Assembly (NCBI RefSeq): GCF_029323795.1
Contig: NZ_CP119758.1
Span: 4,960,001 to 5,024,000 of the forward strand
DNA: 64,000 nt
Origin: Zobellia alginiliquefaciens
GTDB lineage: Bacteria > Bacteroidota > Bacteroidia > Flavobacteriales > Flavobacteriaceae
Direction: 5' to 3'
Below are positions 56,145 through 64,000 of the stretch, in pieces. Below the pieces are notes generated by a model. That model did not search any database. It saw nothing but the letters and a program-made list of their open reading frames with translations, and had not been told where the DNA came from. Numbering within the stretch: the first letter of the stretch is position 1; every line of letters begins with the position of its first letter. Made by a program: the position numbers and the translations under genes.

Positions 56145-56954
56145 TTACAACTTATAATGGTTTAGCAAGAGTTTCTCGTATACTTTATCTGGTAAAATAC
56201 GCTTTAAGACTATGGAAAACTTCTGCAAAGAAGATCCAACCTTGTAATGTACCTTAGGGTTTGGGTTTTCTATTACTTCCAGAACCTTTTTAGCTACCGC
56301 AATTGGGTCCTCTCCGTTAGACACGTCATCATTCATCATCTTTAAGGTATGACCATAAGGTTCTTTATAAGGCGAACTCTCCAAAACCGGAGAATGATAC
56401 CTCCCGGATGCAATGTTTGTAGCAAAATCTCCCGGAGCTATGGTTGCTATTTTTACGCCAAATTCCTTGGTTTCCATGCGCAAGGCCTCGGTAAGTATGG
56501 TAAGTGCACCTTTTGTAGCCGAATAGACCCCTCGGTACGGTAAGCCCATATAACCGGCTATTGAAGTAATATTAATGACCACTCCCCCATTTTGCTTTCG
56601 CATTTGCGGCAGCACGGCCTGCACTACTCGTAACGGACCATATAAATTGGTATCAAAAGCTTTTTGTACCTCTTCAGGAGGTGTCTCCTCAATAGGGCCC
56701 GTTATTCCTACTCCTGCATTATTTACCAATACATCTAGCTTACCTTCCCTTGCTATAATCTTATTTACGGCAGAGACAATGCTCTCGTTATCAGATACAT
56801 TAAGCTCAAGCAATTCAAAAACCTCAAAATCCTGATGTTTGGCCAAACTTCTTGTGGTGCCATACACCTTAAACCCTTTCGATTTTAGGTATAAACCTAT
56901 AGATTTTCCTATTCCGGACGAACCACCTGTAATCAATACTACTTTTTGCTCCAT
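56145..56954 (-). CDS. SDR family oxidoreductase
   Basis: This 269-residue classical short-chain dehydrogenase has VLITGGSSGIGKSIG (cofactor), LVNNAGVG, catalytic Ser in NITSIAGYMG and YSATKGALTIL (Tyr-x-x-x-Lys), and IAPGDFATNIA. The pattern with the extended C-terminal tail (about 215-269) resembles retinol-dehydrogenase-like bacterial SDRs. Substrate unknown. It is upstream of the aldolase on the same strand (73 bp) and downstream of the SRP RNA, with which it shares direction; its own promoter is not obvious. Confidence 0.9.
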   Translation of the reverse strand: MEQKVVLITGGSSGIGKSIGLYLKSKGFKVYGTTRSLAKHQDFEVFELLELNVSDNESIVSAVNKIIAREGKLDVLVNNAGVGITGPIEETPPEEVQKAFDTNLYGPLRVVQAVLPQMRKQNGGVVINITSIAGYMGLPYRGVYSATKGALTILTEALRMETKEFGVKIATIAPGDFATNIASGRYHSPVLESSPYKEPYGHTLKMMNDDVSNGEDPIAVAKKVLEVIENPNPKVHYKVGSSLQKFSIVLKRILPDKVYEKLLLNHYKL

Positions 56955-57071
56955 AATTGCTGCAAAATAACAATAATTATAGTGTATTGACGTAAGAATT
57001 TAAAGGATGTAAACGAGATAAGGTGAATTTGTAATTCTGACCCTGTTTTTAGCAGAATTTAGGGCACAAAA

Positions 57072-57171
57072 AAAGGCAAGCTACCTACATCGCACCGCTA
57101 CAACCATATACCCTTGCTGCGTTCCCACCCTGGGGGATTCTACAGGAGCTGGTCGTGTAGGACTTGCCGAC
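57072..57171 (-). ncRNA. ffs: Signal recognition particle RNA, small bacterial type
   Basis: Read on the minus strand, GGCAAG at 57163-57168 pairs with CTTGCC at 57075-57080, followed by CCTACA with TGTAGG and CGACC with GGTTG, giving one long rod about 100 nt long. The tip has a GGAA tetraloop closed by GUG/CGC (plus-strand 57119-57128), next to the asymmetric loop AGCAAGGG that binds Ffh M domain. This matches the conserved domain IV of SRP RNA in its Bacteroidota form. Exact ends are approximate. A consensus promoter lies immediately upstream. The rest of 56955-57307 holds no gene. Confidence 0.93.
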
Positions 57172-57173
57172 TG

Positions 57174-57206
57174 CAAATATACAACCTTTTGTTTCTTTCA
57201 CAATTG
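57174..57206 (-). promoter_or_regulatory. Consensus promoter of the SRP RNA
   Basis: On the minus strand TATATTTG (57174-57181) is an exact TAnnTTTG -7 element, with TTG 22 bp upstream start to start (complement of CAA at 57201-57203). Transcription would begin about 57168-57170, at the base of the SRP hairpin. It is the best promoter match in the window and supports the organism assignment. Confidence 0.75.
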
Positions 57207-57307
57207 TTTTACAATCTAATTTTAATATCAACAAATTGTTTTGAGTTCGTTATTTTTGTACTTCTAAAAACACCTGTAAATCAGGCATAACCAAATTTAA
57301 TTTTATA

Positions 57308-58360
57308 ATGACAATTTTAAAGTTTTTCCCAATCTGTCTTTTTTTAATGCTTTTTATGGCTTGTGGAGGCGATAACGCCCCATCTTCACTGTTCGAAATT
57401 CAGTTAGAAGGAAACAGCAAAAGCTTTCAGCAAAACCAGAATATTTCAGTATCCTTGAAAAACAAGAAAGATAAAACAATTGAAAGTGTAACCTATTCCA
57501 TAGACGGAAAGGAACTACCGGTTACTAATGGAAAAATTGCCCTTAATATGCCGCATTTAGGTGATAAAACACTTAAAGCTACCGTTGCATATGAAGATGC
57601 CTCGGTAGAAGTTACTAAACACCTAAAGCTACTAGCTCCAAATCCTCCCGAAATTTACACTTATGAAATAATTAACGAGTATCCGCACGATAACAAAGCT
57701 TACACCCAAGGTCTAGAATTTTATAAGGACACTCTTTATGAAAGTACTGGAAAAAAAGGAAGGTCTTCATTGCGGAAAGTCGACTTTAAAACTGGTGAAG
57801 TATTACAGCAAGTAGACTTGGACCAAACCTACTTTGGAGAAGGCATCACCATTTTGAACAACAAAATTTACATGCTTACCTGGCGCAGTGGCGTTGGCTT
57901 TATATACGATTTACAAACTTTGGACAAAATTGATAATTTTCAATTTGGAGAAAGTAAAGAGGGTTGGGGACTTACCAATGACGGAGAAAAATTATTTAAA
58001 AGTGACGGTACTGAAAAAATATGGTTTTTAAATCCTGAAACTTTAGTTGAAGAAGGCCATATTGAGACGGTTACTAACAAGTCTATTAATGATAGCGCCA
58101 ACGAACTTGAATATGTTAATGGAAAAATCTACGCTAATGTATATCAAAAACCAAGCGTTATGATTATTGATGCCAATAGCGGAGCCATTGAAGGTGTTAT
58201 TAATTTTGGAGGCTTAAGTAATAAAGTAACCCATCACGCTACTTGGAGCGATACAGATAATGTTCTAAACGGTATTGCCTACCACCCAGAAAGACAAACA
58301 TTTTTTGTAACCGGAAAAGAATGGGATAAAATGTTTGAGGTGAAAATCCAAAAGAAATAA
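57308..58360 (+). CDS. Glutaminyl-peptide cyclotransferase lipoprotein (propeller type)
   Basis: This 350-residue protein has lipobox FMAC (Cys19). After an N-terminal Ig-like part (about 25-110) comes a five-bladed propeller of the plant-type glutamine cyclotransferase family: EYPHDNKAYTQGLEFYKDTL, STGKKGRSSLRKVDF, YFGEGITILNNKIYMLTWRS, LFKSDGTEKIWFLNP and NELEYVNGKIYANVY, ending with NGIAYHPERQTFFVTGKEWD. It should form N-terminal pyroglutamate on secreted proteins. The next gene starts at the base right after its stop. A TATTTTTG element is at 57251-57258. Confidence 0.92.
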   Translation: MTILKFFPICLFLMLFMACGGDNAPSSLFEIQLEGNSKSFQQNQNISVSLKNKKDKTIESVTYSIDGKELPVTNGKIALNMPHLGDKTLKATVAYEDASVEVTKHLKLLAPNPPEIYTYEIINEYPHDNKAYTQGLEFYKDTLYESTGKKGRSSLRKVDFKTGEVLQQVDLDQTYFGEGITILNNKIYMLTWRSGVGFIYDLQTLDKIDNFQFGESKEGWGLTNDGEKLFKSDGTEKIWFLNPETLVEEGHIETVTNKSINDSANELEYVNGKIYANVYQKPSVMIIDANSGAIEGVINFGGLSNKVTHHATWSDTDNVLNGIAYHPERQTFFVTGKEWDKMFEVKIQKK

Positions 58361-58756
58361 ATGCAGAGTTACATAAAAACAATCACCGTTCAAAAAGACG
58401 ACTTAGATGATCTTGACCATGTGAACAATGTACGGTACGTACAATGGATGCAGGACATCTCTAAAGAACATTGGGTGACAGTAGCTCCGGAAGAAATGCG
58501 CAACGGAATAATTTGGGTTGTTATGACGCATCATATCACTTACAAAAGTGCAGCTGTACTAGATGATGTCATAGAAATGCGTACCTACATACAAAAAAGC
58601 AGAGGTGCTGTGTCCGTTCGTATTGTAGAAATGCACAATAAGAAAACCAAAGAACTGTTAGTAAAATCTAGTACGGAGTGGTGCCTTTTAAATGCCCATA
58701 CCTTAAAACCTACCCGCATATCCCAGGAAATTAAAGACGTGTTCCTGAAAATGTAA
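58361..58756 (+). CDS. Acyl-CoA thioesterase (4HBT hotdog family)
   Basis: This 131-residue single-hotdog protein has LDDLDHVNNVRYVQWMQD, the YbgC/4HBT type catalytic pattern (Asp-His-x-x-Asn), followed by MTHHITYKSAAVLDDVIEMRT. It should hydrolyse acyl-CoA in the cytoplasm; substrate is not predicted. Its ATG follows directly on the stop of the cyclotransferase gene (no spacer), so translation is likely coupled although the products act in different compartments. Confidence 0.93.
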   Translation: MQSYIKTITVQKDDLDDLDHVNNVRYVQWMQDISKEHWVTVAPEEMRNGIIWVVMTHHITYKSAAVLDDVIEMRTYIQKSRGAVSVRIVEMHNKKTKELLVKSSTEWCLLNAHTLKPTRISQEIKDVFLKM

Positions 58757-58822
58757 ACTTTTGGAACGTTCCGTTTTCATAATTGGTGTAGAACCGTACC
58801 CTACATTTAAGCAAACTTATAG

Positions 58823-60367
58823 ATGAAGCCATACCTAACCTTATTAGTGCTACTAGCCCTACTCTTCTCTATAAATTCCTGTAGAAAAGATTTTGATTAT
58901 ACTACCAGTAGTGGAAATCTAGAATTTTCCAAGGACACGGTTTTTTTAGATACGGTATTTGCAAATATTGGTAGCAGTACGTATAGCTTAAAGGTGTACA
59001 ACCGCTCCAAAGATGATATCTCTATTCCCTTCATAGGACTGGAGCAAGGCGAAGCTAGTTCCTATAGATTGAATGTGGATGGATTGGCCGGAAAAACATT
59101 TACAAACATTCCACTCATGGCCAAGGACAGTCTTTATATTTTCATAGAGACCACAGTAACATTGGAAAATGAAGGCGCCAATCAGCTTTTATATACTGAT
59201 GTTTTACAATTTGGCCAAGGTGCTACCAGTCAACAAATTCCACTGGTGACACTGGTGCAAGATGCTATTTTTCTTTATCCAAAAACTGCTTCTGGCGGAC
59301 AAAAAGAAACCGTTGTTCTTGGGGTTGATGCTAACGGAGAGGATATGCTGTCTCCTGGTTTTGAGCTTAAAAACGATCAACTACAGTTCACTAATGAGAA
59401 ACCCTACGTAATTTATGGATTTGCTGTAGTCCCTAAAGAAAAGACATTAAGCATTGATGCAGGTGCCAGAATATATTTACATGAAAATTCAGGAATTCTA
59501 GTTCAATCTGAAGCTAAGCTGAGTATTAACGGAACCCTAAGCACAGACCAAGAACTGCTCGAAAATGAAGTCATCTTTGAAGGAGATCGGTTAGAACCGG
59601 AATATGGAGATGTTTCCGGACAATGGGAAGGCATTAGGATAGCCTCTGGAAGCATTAATAATGCCATAGAACATCTTACACTAAAAAACGCAACAATCGG
59701 TATCTTTGCAGAAGGAGAACCATCCTTTTCTTCTACTACTTTGAATATTAAAAACTCCCAGATATACAATAGCTCTAAAATCAATCTATGGGGTAAAACA
59801 GCCGTTATTTCTGGTGAAAATCTCGTTTTAGGCAGTGCGGGAAATAGTTCTCTTTATTGTAATCTAGGCGGAAGTTATTCTTTTACACACACCACAATTG
59901 CCAATTATTGGAGAGAAAGTTACCGACCCAGTGCTGCGTTGACCATAAATAATTTTGAGCCAAACGGAGAGAACGGCTCCATGGGTATAGATTTAATAAA
60001 AGCTGATTTTAAAAATTGTATTATAGATGGCAATAGTGATTTTGAACTTTCTCATAGTTCTAATGGAATAAACAGATATAACTTTCTATTCAGTTCCTGT
60101 GCTATCACAGTAAACAAGGCAAATCTTTCCTCAGATTCACAAGTACTATACAGCTTTGAAGATGAAACCAAGTACACGTCCAATATGTTGAACCAACCTA
60201 TAGAATTCGAAAACACTTCTCAAGAAAACTATAGACTAACTTCCTCCTCTACAGTTTTAGACATAGGAGATAAAACCTTTAGTAATACTGTTCCAGAAGA
60301 TATTTTGGGCCAAGATAGAACGGATACGCCAGATCTTGGCGCTTATGAGTTTTCTGACACAAATTAA
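58823..60367 (+). CDS. Large surface lipoprotein, parallel beta-helix type
   Basis: This 514-residue protein has lipobox INSC (Cys20). The N-terminal third (about 30-160) looks like an Ig-like or choice-of-anchor domain (FSKDTVFLDTVFANIGSSTYSLKVYN). Residues about 200-490 have the short-strand periodicity of a right-handed beta-helix (LSIDAGARIYLHENSGILVQSEAKLSING, NAIEHLTLKNATIGIFAEGE) and end with LGQDRTDTPDLGAYEF, a common end of choice-of-anchor Q/polysaccharide-lyase-like helices. No catalytic set could be identified. A TACATTTA element is at 58802-58809. Function unknown. Confidence 0.8.
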   Translation: MKPYLTLLVLLALLFSINSCRKDFDYTTSSGNLEFSKDTVFLDTVFANIGSSTYSLKVYNRSKDDISIPFIGLEQGEASSYRLNVDGLAGKTFTNIPLMAKDSLYIFIETTVTLENEGANQLLYTDVLQFGQGATSQQIPLVTLVQDAIFLYPKTASGGQKETVVLGVDANGEDMLSPGFELKNDQLQFTNEKPYVIYGFAVVPKEKTLSIDAGARIYLHENSGILVQSEAKLSINGTLSTDQELLENEVIFEGDRLEPEYGDVSGQWEGIRIASGSINNAIEHLTLKNATIGIFAEGEPSFSSTTLNIKNSQIYNSSKINLWGKTAVISGENLVLGSAGNSSLYCNLGGSYSFTHTTIANYWRESYRPSAALTINNFEPNGENGSMGIDLIKADFKNCIIDGNSDFELSHSSNGINRYNFLFSSCAITVNKANLSSDSQVLYSFEDETKYTSNMLNQPIEFENTSQENYRLTSSSTVLDIGDKTFSNTVPEDILGQDRTDTPDLGAYEFSDTN

Positions 60368-60643
60368 ATACTGATTTCCTGGGACGGACTCTAATATGAA
60401 TTGTATTTACGAATAGAAACTTCTATATTTTAAACAATTACGCTCTGGATACACCAAACAAGCACCAGATAGAACCCAAAATAGGTTTTTAAAAAAATCC
60501 TATAAAAAACCAATAAAAAGTAGTAATTTTCTTTCAAATTAACTAATAACCAATATTTTACGTATAAAAACCCCAATAATTGTGGGGAATATCTTTATAC
60601 CTATGTGACTTACTGTCACTAATTTGCATCAAAATAATGTGTC
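60368..60643. other. Intergenic region upstream of the LytTR gene
   Basis: This 276-bp AT-rich stretch has no gene. A short stem CCCCA...TGGGG lies at 60570-60587. An out-of-frame ATG at 60637 precedes the regulator's TTG start. No promoter match to TAnnTTTG with a proper TTG was seen. Confidence 0.4.
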
Positions 60644-61375
60644 TTGGAATATACTTATACCATAATAGATTCAGATGCGACCTCAAATTTGCAATTACAG
60701 CACTATTTGGAGGATTATGGTGATTTTACATGTGCCGGTCTTGCGCAAAACAGTACCGATGGCACTAATACAATTCTAAAATACAGTCCGGACGTTATTT
60801 TCATTAGTCTAAATGAAAGCGCTTACGAATATTTTCATATGGTTATGGAGCTCCATCAATATTTAGACGAGCTTCCTATTATTATAGGTATATCTAAAAG
60901 CAAGAAATACGCTTACGATGCAATAAAAAATGGATTCTTTGATTACTGGCTAAAACCCTATAATGAGTTTGATATAAGAAAATCCATTTTACGTCTTAAA
61001 AAGCAGGTACCCGCCAAAACAGAACCCCAAACATTGTGTTTAAAATCGTACCGTGACTTTCAATACATCAACACAGACGACATTCTTTACCTACAGGCAG
61101 ATAACAATTCTACAGAATTCGTTATGAAAGACGGAACAATAAACAATGCCTACAAAACGTTAAAAACCTTCGAAAATCAGTTGCCAAAAAACTTTGTGAG
61201 AATACACCAGAGTTACATAGTAAACACGAACTTTATTTCTCGTATTAGTTATGGCAAATCATACTGCACCTTAAAACAGAATAAGATGCAACTACCATTC
61301 TCCAAATCGTACAGGGAAAATATAGACGGGCTCAAAAATTTATTGTCAAAAAACACAATTTCCTCTCTTAATTAA
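60644..61375 (+). CDS. LytTR response regulator with degenerate receiver, TTG start
   Basis: This 243-residue protein has a receiver-like domain (about 1-118) and a LytTR DNA-binding domain (about 130-238; LKSYRDFQYINTDDILYLQAD, FVRIHQSYIVN). The phospho-acceptor Asp of the usual PDLVFLD is Ser55 here (PDVIFISL), while the acidic pair (IIDSD, Asp9/Asp11) and the Lys (WLKPY, Lys104) are kept. An in-frame TAA at 60635-60637 leaves TTG 60644 as the only start that preserves the domain; the next ATG is codon 66. It is followed by the repeat lipoprotein and the TPR kinase on the same strand. Confidence 0.88.
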   Translation: MEYTYTIIDSDATSNLQLQHYLEDYGDFTCAGLAQNSTDGTNTILKYSPDVIFISLNESAYEYFHMVMELHQYLDELPIIIGISKSKKYAYDAIKNGFFDYWLKPYNEFDIRKSILRLKKQVPAKTEPQTLCLKSYRDFQYINTDDILYLQADNNSTEFVMKDGTINNAYKTLKTFENQLPKNFVRIHQSYIVNTNFISRISYGKSYCTLKQNKMQLPFSKSYRENIDGLKNLLSKNTISSLN

Positions 61376-61465
61376 TCCAATACTCTCAAAACCCAGCAGT
61401 TTACTCATAAAACTGGTTCGTTCACCATTACAATTTTAAAGCTGATTAAATTTATCGTAAACCAC

Positions 61466-61511
61466 ACTAGTTTAGCGGTGTAAGAAACAATCAATAACCC
61501 CCTAAACTAGT
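61466..61511 (+). promoter_or_regulatory. 5' hairpin just before the repeat lipoprotein start
   Basis: ACTAGTTTAG at 61466-61475 and CTAAACTAGT at 61502-61511 are exact complements, with GG/CC extension; the 3' arm ends 6 bases before the ATG at 61518. TAAATTTA at 61447-61454 could be a -7 element, which would put the hairpin at the very 5' end of the mRNA. An RNA-stability or initiation-control role is inferred. Confidence 0.45.
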
Positions 61512-61517
61512 TTAATT

Positions 61518-61916
61518 ATGAAAAAAGTAGCGACCATTTTAGCATTGATGATTATGTCATTTGGAATTGTCTCATGTGAAACAGAAACGGATTCAGCCTA
61601 TGATGTAAACGTAGACTCTCCAACCGACGGCGACGATGTTGAAATTGACGAACGTGGTTCTTCTACAGATGGTGATGACGTTCCAACCGATACCCGAGAC
61701 TCTTCTACCGATGGTGATGACGTGCCAACGGATACCCGAGATTCTTCTACCGATGGTGATGACGTGCCAACGGATACCCGAGACTCTTCTACAGATGGTG
61801 ATGACGTTCCAACGGATACCCGAGACTCTTCTACCGACGGTGATGACGTGCCAACGGATACACGAGACTCTTCTACCGATGGTGATGACGTGCCAACCGA
61901 CACTCGAGATTCTTAA
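61518..61916 (+). CDS. Asp-rich tandem-repeat lipoprotein
   Basis: This 132-residue protein is a lipoprotein (GIVSC, Cys20) with a short linker (21-33), one diverged unit (34-47) and six identical 14-residue units SSTDGDDVPTDTRD (48-131), then Ser and stop. Each unit has five Asp and one Arg, so it is strongly acidic and may bind Ca2+ or other cations; no family was recognised. The nucleotide units vary in seven of 14 codons, always synonymously. The reading frames on both strands through the repeat are shadows. It lies between a LytTR regulator and a TPR kinase and ends at a terminator. Confidence 0.88.
   Translation: MKKVATILALMIMSFGIVSCETETDSAYDVNVDSPTDGDDVEIDERGSSTDGDDVPTDTRDSSTDGDDVPTDTRDSSTDGDDVPTDTRDSSTDGDDVPTDTRDSSTDGDDVPTDTRDSSTDGDDVPTDTRDS
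61617..61910 (+). repeat. Seven-unit 42-bp coding tandem repeat
   Basis: The first unit (61617-61658) is diverged; six units of 42 bp (61659-61910) encode the same 14 residues. Codons 3, 4, 8, 10, 11, 12 and 14 vary only at third positions (for example ACA/ACC, GTT/GTG, ACC/ACA/ACT). Confidence 0.95.
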
Positions 61917-61940
61917 AATAAAATCAAAATAGATTATATT

Positions 61941-61972
61941 AGCCTTAAATTAAGTTTTAAGGCTTTTTTTTT
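61941..61972 (+). terminator. Terminator of the repeat lipoprotein gene
   Basis: AGCCTTAAA (61941-61949) pairs with TTTAAGGCT (about 61956-61964) around a short loop and is followed by a run of about nine T. It ends 17 bp before the kinase ATG, so the kinase needs another promoter or read-through. Confidence 0.88.
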
Positions 61973-61988
61973 AACCAGGATTGTCCAT

Positions 61989-64000
61989 ATGATCTGTGTC
62001 AAACGTAAACTACTTCTAATCACTGTTCATCTAAGCTTTCTCTTGCTTACCACATCCTTTATATCTTGTCACAAGAAAGATCAAAATAATATTCACAAAT
62101 CCATCGTTCAAGTCGATTCAGTTTTTGCTCTGATCGACAGCTCCAGCAATTCAGGTGTCTCAAAAGAGAAAAGTAAGCTGTATTTGGCTAAAGCCGAAAA
62201 AAAAACGGACGAGTTAGATAACGATTCAATAAAACTTAAGCTTTTTTCTAAAATTTCCCTCAAGTACTTAAACCTCAAAGATTCTGTCAACTTCTTAAGA
62301 ACAAATCAAGAAACCGTTGAATTATCCAAATTATCAAATGATAGCATAACTCTTGCCGAAGCAAACTGGGATTTAGCTAGTTTCCATAGGTCAAAAGCAC
62401 GTACTCATGAGGCATATTTATACTTTTCGGAAGCCCAAAAAATATACGAAGCCCTTCATATGGATTATGAATCTGCCCGTATGCTATACAACATGGCTGT
62501 TACCCAAGCAGACATTAAAGACTATACAGGTAGTGAAATTAACACCATACGGGCCATTGAAATTTTAAAACCACTAGAAGAGTACAAAAGGCTTTACTAC
62601 TGTTATAATAATTTAGGCTCAATAACAAAAGAACTAAAAGATTTTGACAGGGCTCTTGATTACTATGCGACTGCTCTTGAATACCAAACCAAACTAGACT
62701 TTGAAAACAACTACGGTCTTAGCCTTAAGAACAATATTGGTGTTGTGTACCAGGAAAGAGGCAATTTTGAGGAATCCATTCCTTATTTTGAAGAAGTACT
62801 AAAAGACAAAAGCTTAAAATCAGAAAAACCTACTTTGTACGGTACTGCCCTAAATAATTTAACCTACAGTAAATTCAAAATAAACAACAGGGAAAACTTC
62901 TCGGACCAGTTTTCAGAAATAATTAAGCTTCAGGATAGCTTAGGGGAGATTAAAGATGTCTCACGCACCCATTTCTGCTTTGCCGAATATCACTTGAGTA
63001 AAAACGACACTTTAAACGCTATTTTTCAAGCAAAGAAAGCCTTGGGATATGCAAAAATATCAAGTAATAACGATCGCGTTCTAGAAAGCTACCAGCTTTT
63101 AGCCAAGTTAGAACCCTCAAAATCTAGTTATTATAATCAGCAATACATCTCTTTAAATGATAGCCTACATCATACCGAGAGACAGGTTAGGAATAAATTT
63201 GCACGAATTCGTTTTGAAACAGATGAATTTATTGCCGAAAATGAAGCGTTGGCTCGCGAAAAGCAACTGTGGACAGGTGTGGCGGTTTCCATATTATTAT
63301 TAGGACTTATGTCATACGTAATTCTAGATCAGCGATCTAAAAATCAAAAACTCCGTTTTCAACAGCAACAACAGGCAGCTAACCAAGAGATTTTCAATTT
63401 AATGCTTACCCAAAAAGAAAAACTGGAAGAAGGAAAGAAAATAGAGCAAAAAAGAATATCAGAAGAACTTCATGATGGGGTTTTAGGAAAAATGCTAGGT
63501 GCACGTATGGTGCTTACGGGGCTCAATAAACGTTCGGGAGAAGAAGCTACAACCGAGAGAAAAAAAGCTATTGATGCCTTACAAGAAGTTGAAAAAGAGG
63601 TGCGTTCTATTTCCCATGAACTTAGTCACGCAGCTTACCAGAACATTCCAAATTTCATCCATTCAATTAGCGACCTATTGAATACGGTTAAAGCTACCGC
63701 GAATTTTGAATCTAAATTTGTATACAACGAAACCTTTGATTGGGATTCACTTAATGCAAATGTAAAAATTAACGTGTACCGTATGATTCAAGAAAGTTTA
63801 CAAAATTGTGTTAAACATGCTGCATCTAAAAATGTAATTGTAGAACTTAGTAAAACCGATACTGGTTTTATGGTTAAGATTGTAGATGACGGAAAAGGCT
63901 TCAAAACAAGTTCCAGAAAAAAAGGGATTGGTCTTCGAAACATTTCATCTAGAATAGAAAAAATAAAAGGAACGTACACTATTGAGAGTGCTCGCGGTAA
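61989..64000 (+). CDS. TPR sensor histidine kinase (HisKA_3 type), 3' end outside window
   Basis: The frame is open from ATG 61989 to the window edge (670 codons), so only the last residues are missing. The N-terminus is a lipoprotein-like signal (FISC, Cys27). TPR repeats cover about 60-400 (YYCYNNLGSITKELKDFDRALDYY, NNIGVVYQERGNFEESIPYFEE). A transmembrane helix (about 428-447) leads to a HisKA_3 domain with KRISEELHDGVLG (His495) and a HATPase with VKHAASKNV, IVDDGKGF and GIGLRNISSRI. It should phosphorylate a NarL/LuxR or LytTR partner. The upstream LytTR protein lacks the Asp, so the true partner is probably beyond the edge. Confidence 0.92.
   Translation, partial: MICVKRKLLLITVHLSFLLLTTSFISCHKKDQNNIHKSIVQVDSVFALIDSSSNSGVSKEKSKLYLAKAEKKTDELDNDSIKLKLFSKISLKYLNLKDSVNFLRTNQETVELSKLSNDSITLAEANWDLASFHRSKARTHEAYLYFSEAQKIYEALHMDYESARMLYNMAVTQADIKDYTGSEINTIRAIEILKPLEEYKRLYYCYNNLGSITKELKDFDRALDYYATALEYQTKLDFENNYGLSLKNNIGVVYQERGNFEESIPYFEEVLKDKSLKSEKPTLYGTALNNLTYSKFKINNRENFSDQFSEIIKLQDSLGEIKDVSRTHFCFAEYHLSKNDTLNAIFQAKKALGYAKISSNNDRVLESYQLLAKLEPSKSSYYNQQYISLNDSLHHTERQVRNKFARIRFETDEFIAENEALAREKQLWTGVAVSILLLGLMSYVILDQRSKNQKLRFQQQQQAANQEIFNLMLTQKEKLEEGKKIEQKRISEELHDGVLGKMLGARMVLTGLNKRSGEEATTERKKAIDALQEVEKEVRSISHELSHAAYQNIPNFIHSISDLLNTVKATANFESKFVYNETFDWDSLNANVKINVYRMIQESLQNCVKHAASKNVIVELSKTDTGFMVKIVDDGKGFKTSSRKKGIGLRNISSRIEKIKGTYTIESARG

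Noticed and set aside
60637-60643. ATG at 60637 as the start of the LytTR gene
   Set aside because: It is out of frame with the receiver by one base, and no evidence of programmed frameshifting is visible.
61598-61932. Antisense and second-frame ORFs through the 42-bp repeats, and a CRISPR-like look
   Set aside because: A 42-bp unit is a multiple of three, so all frames stay open. Codon variation is synonymous only in the lipoprotein frame, and there are no unique spacers, so it is neither another gene nor a CRISPR array.

Overview
The window looks like a chromosome segment of a marine Flavobacteriaceae bacterium of the Zobellia/Maribacter type (an inference, no search was run). The DNA is AT-rich, Shine-Dalgarno sequences are mostly absent, and promoter candidates fit the Bacteroidota pattern TTG / TAnnTTTG. 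It carries SusC/SusD proteins, a hybrid two-component regulator, many Ser-Cys lipoboxes and a Bacteroidota-like SRP RNA. No tRNA, rRNA, insertion sequence, prophage or CRISPR array was seen.

1-24.9 kb is a carbohydrate-use region. At the left edge is a truncated PSCyt1/PSCyt2 cytochrome-type lipoprotein (minus strand), followed by an AraC regulator. A long minus-strand cluster then reads, in order of transcription: SusC, SusD, two large VCBS/ASPIC-UnbV proteins, a hybrid two-component regulator, an S1 sulfatase and a Tat-exported Gfo/Idh oxidoreductase. No recognisable glycoside hydrolase or polysaccharide lyase lies in the cluster. On the other side of a 367-bp intergenic region dense with repeats are uxuB and uxuA (plus), convergent with eda (minus). 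Together these point to uptake of a sulfated, probably uronic-acid-containing glycan and catabolism of mannonate through KDG and KDPG. Uronate isomerase and KDG kinase are not in the window.

25-42.8 kb is mixed: Bax-inhibitor-1-like protein, two NTF2-like secreted proteins, dnaK, sdaA, a PLP decarboxylase, an SMR exporter, DUF3050, a NUC-type endonuclease, a divergent DUF1080 / Gfo-Idh pair that resembles the 3-keto-glycoside cleavage module, panB, a pseudouridine synthase, a DUF4252 lipoprotein, an EamA transporter and a long helical protein.

43-60.4 kb is largely housekeeping: leuA (short form) and leuB separated by a structured intergenic region, a thioredoxin lipoprotein, pheT, a fasciclin protein, an ABC-F ATPase with one degenerate ATP site, a cysteine-less thioredoxin-fold lipoprotein, a transaldolase-like aldolase, an SDR, the SRP RNA, a glutamine cyclotransferase, a thioesterase and a large lipoprotein.

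60.6-64 kb holds the most unusual small group: a LytTR regulator whose receiver lacks the phospho-acceptor Asp and which must start at TTG; a tiny lipoprotein made almost entirely of six identical 14-residue Asp-rich repeats that differ only at synonymous sites; and a TPR sensor histidine kinase running off the right edge.
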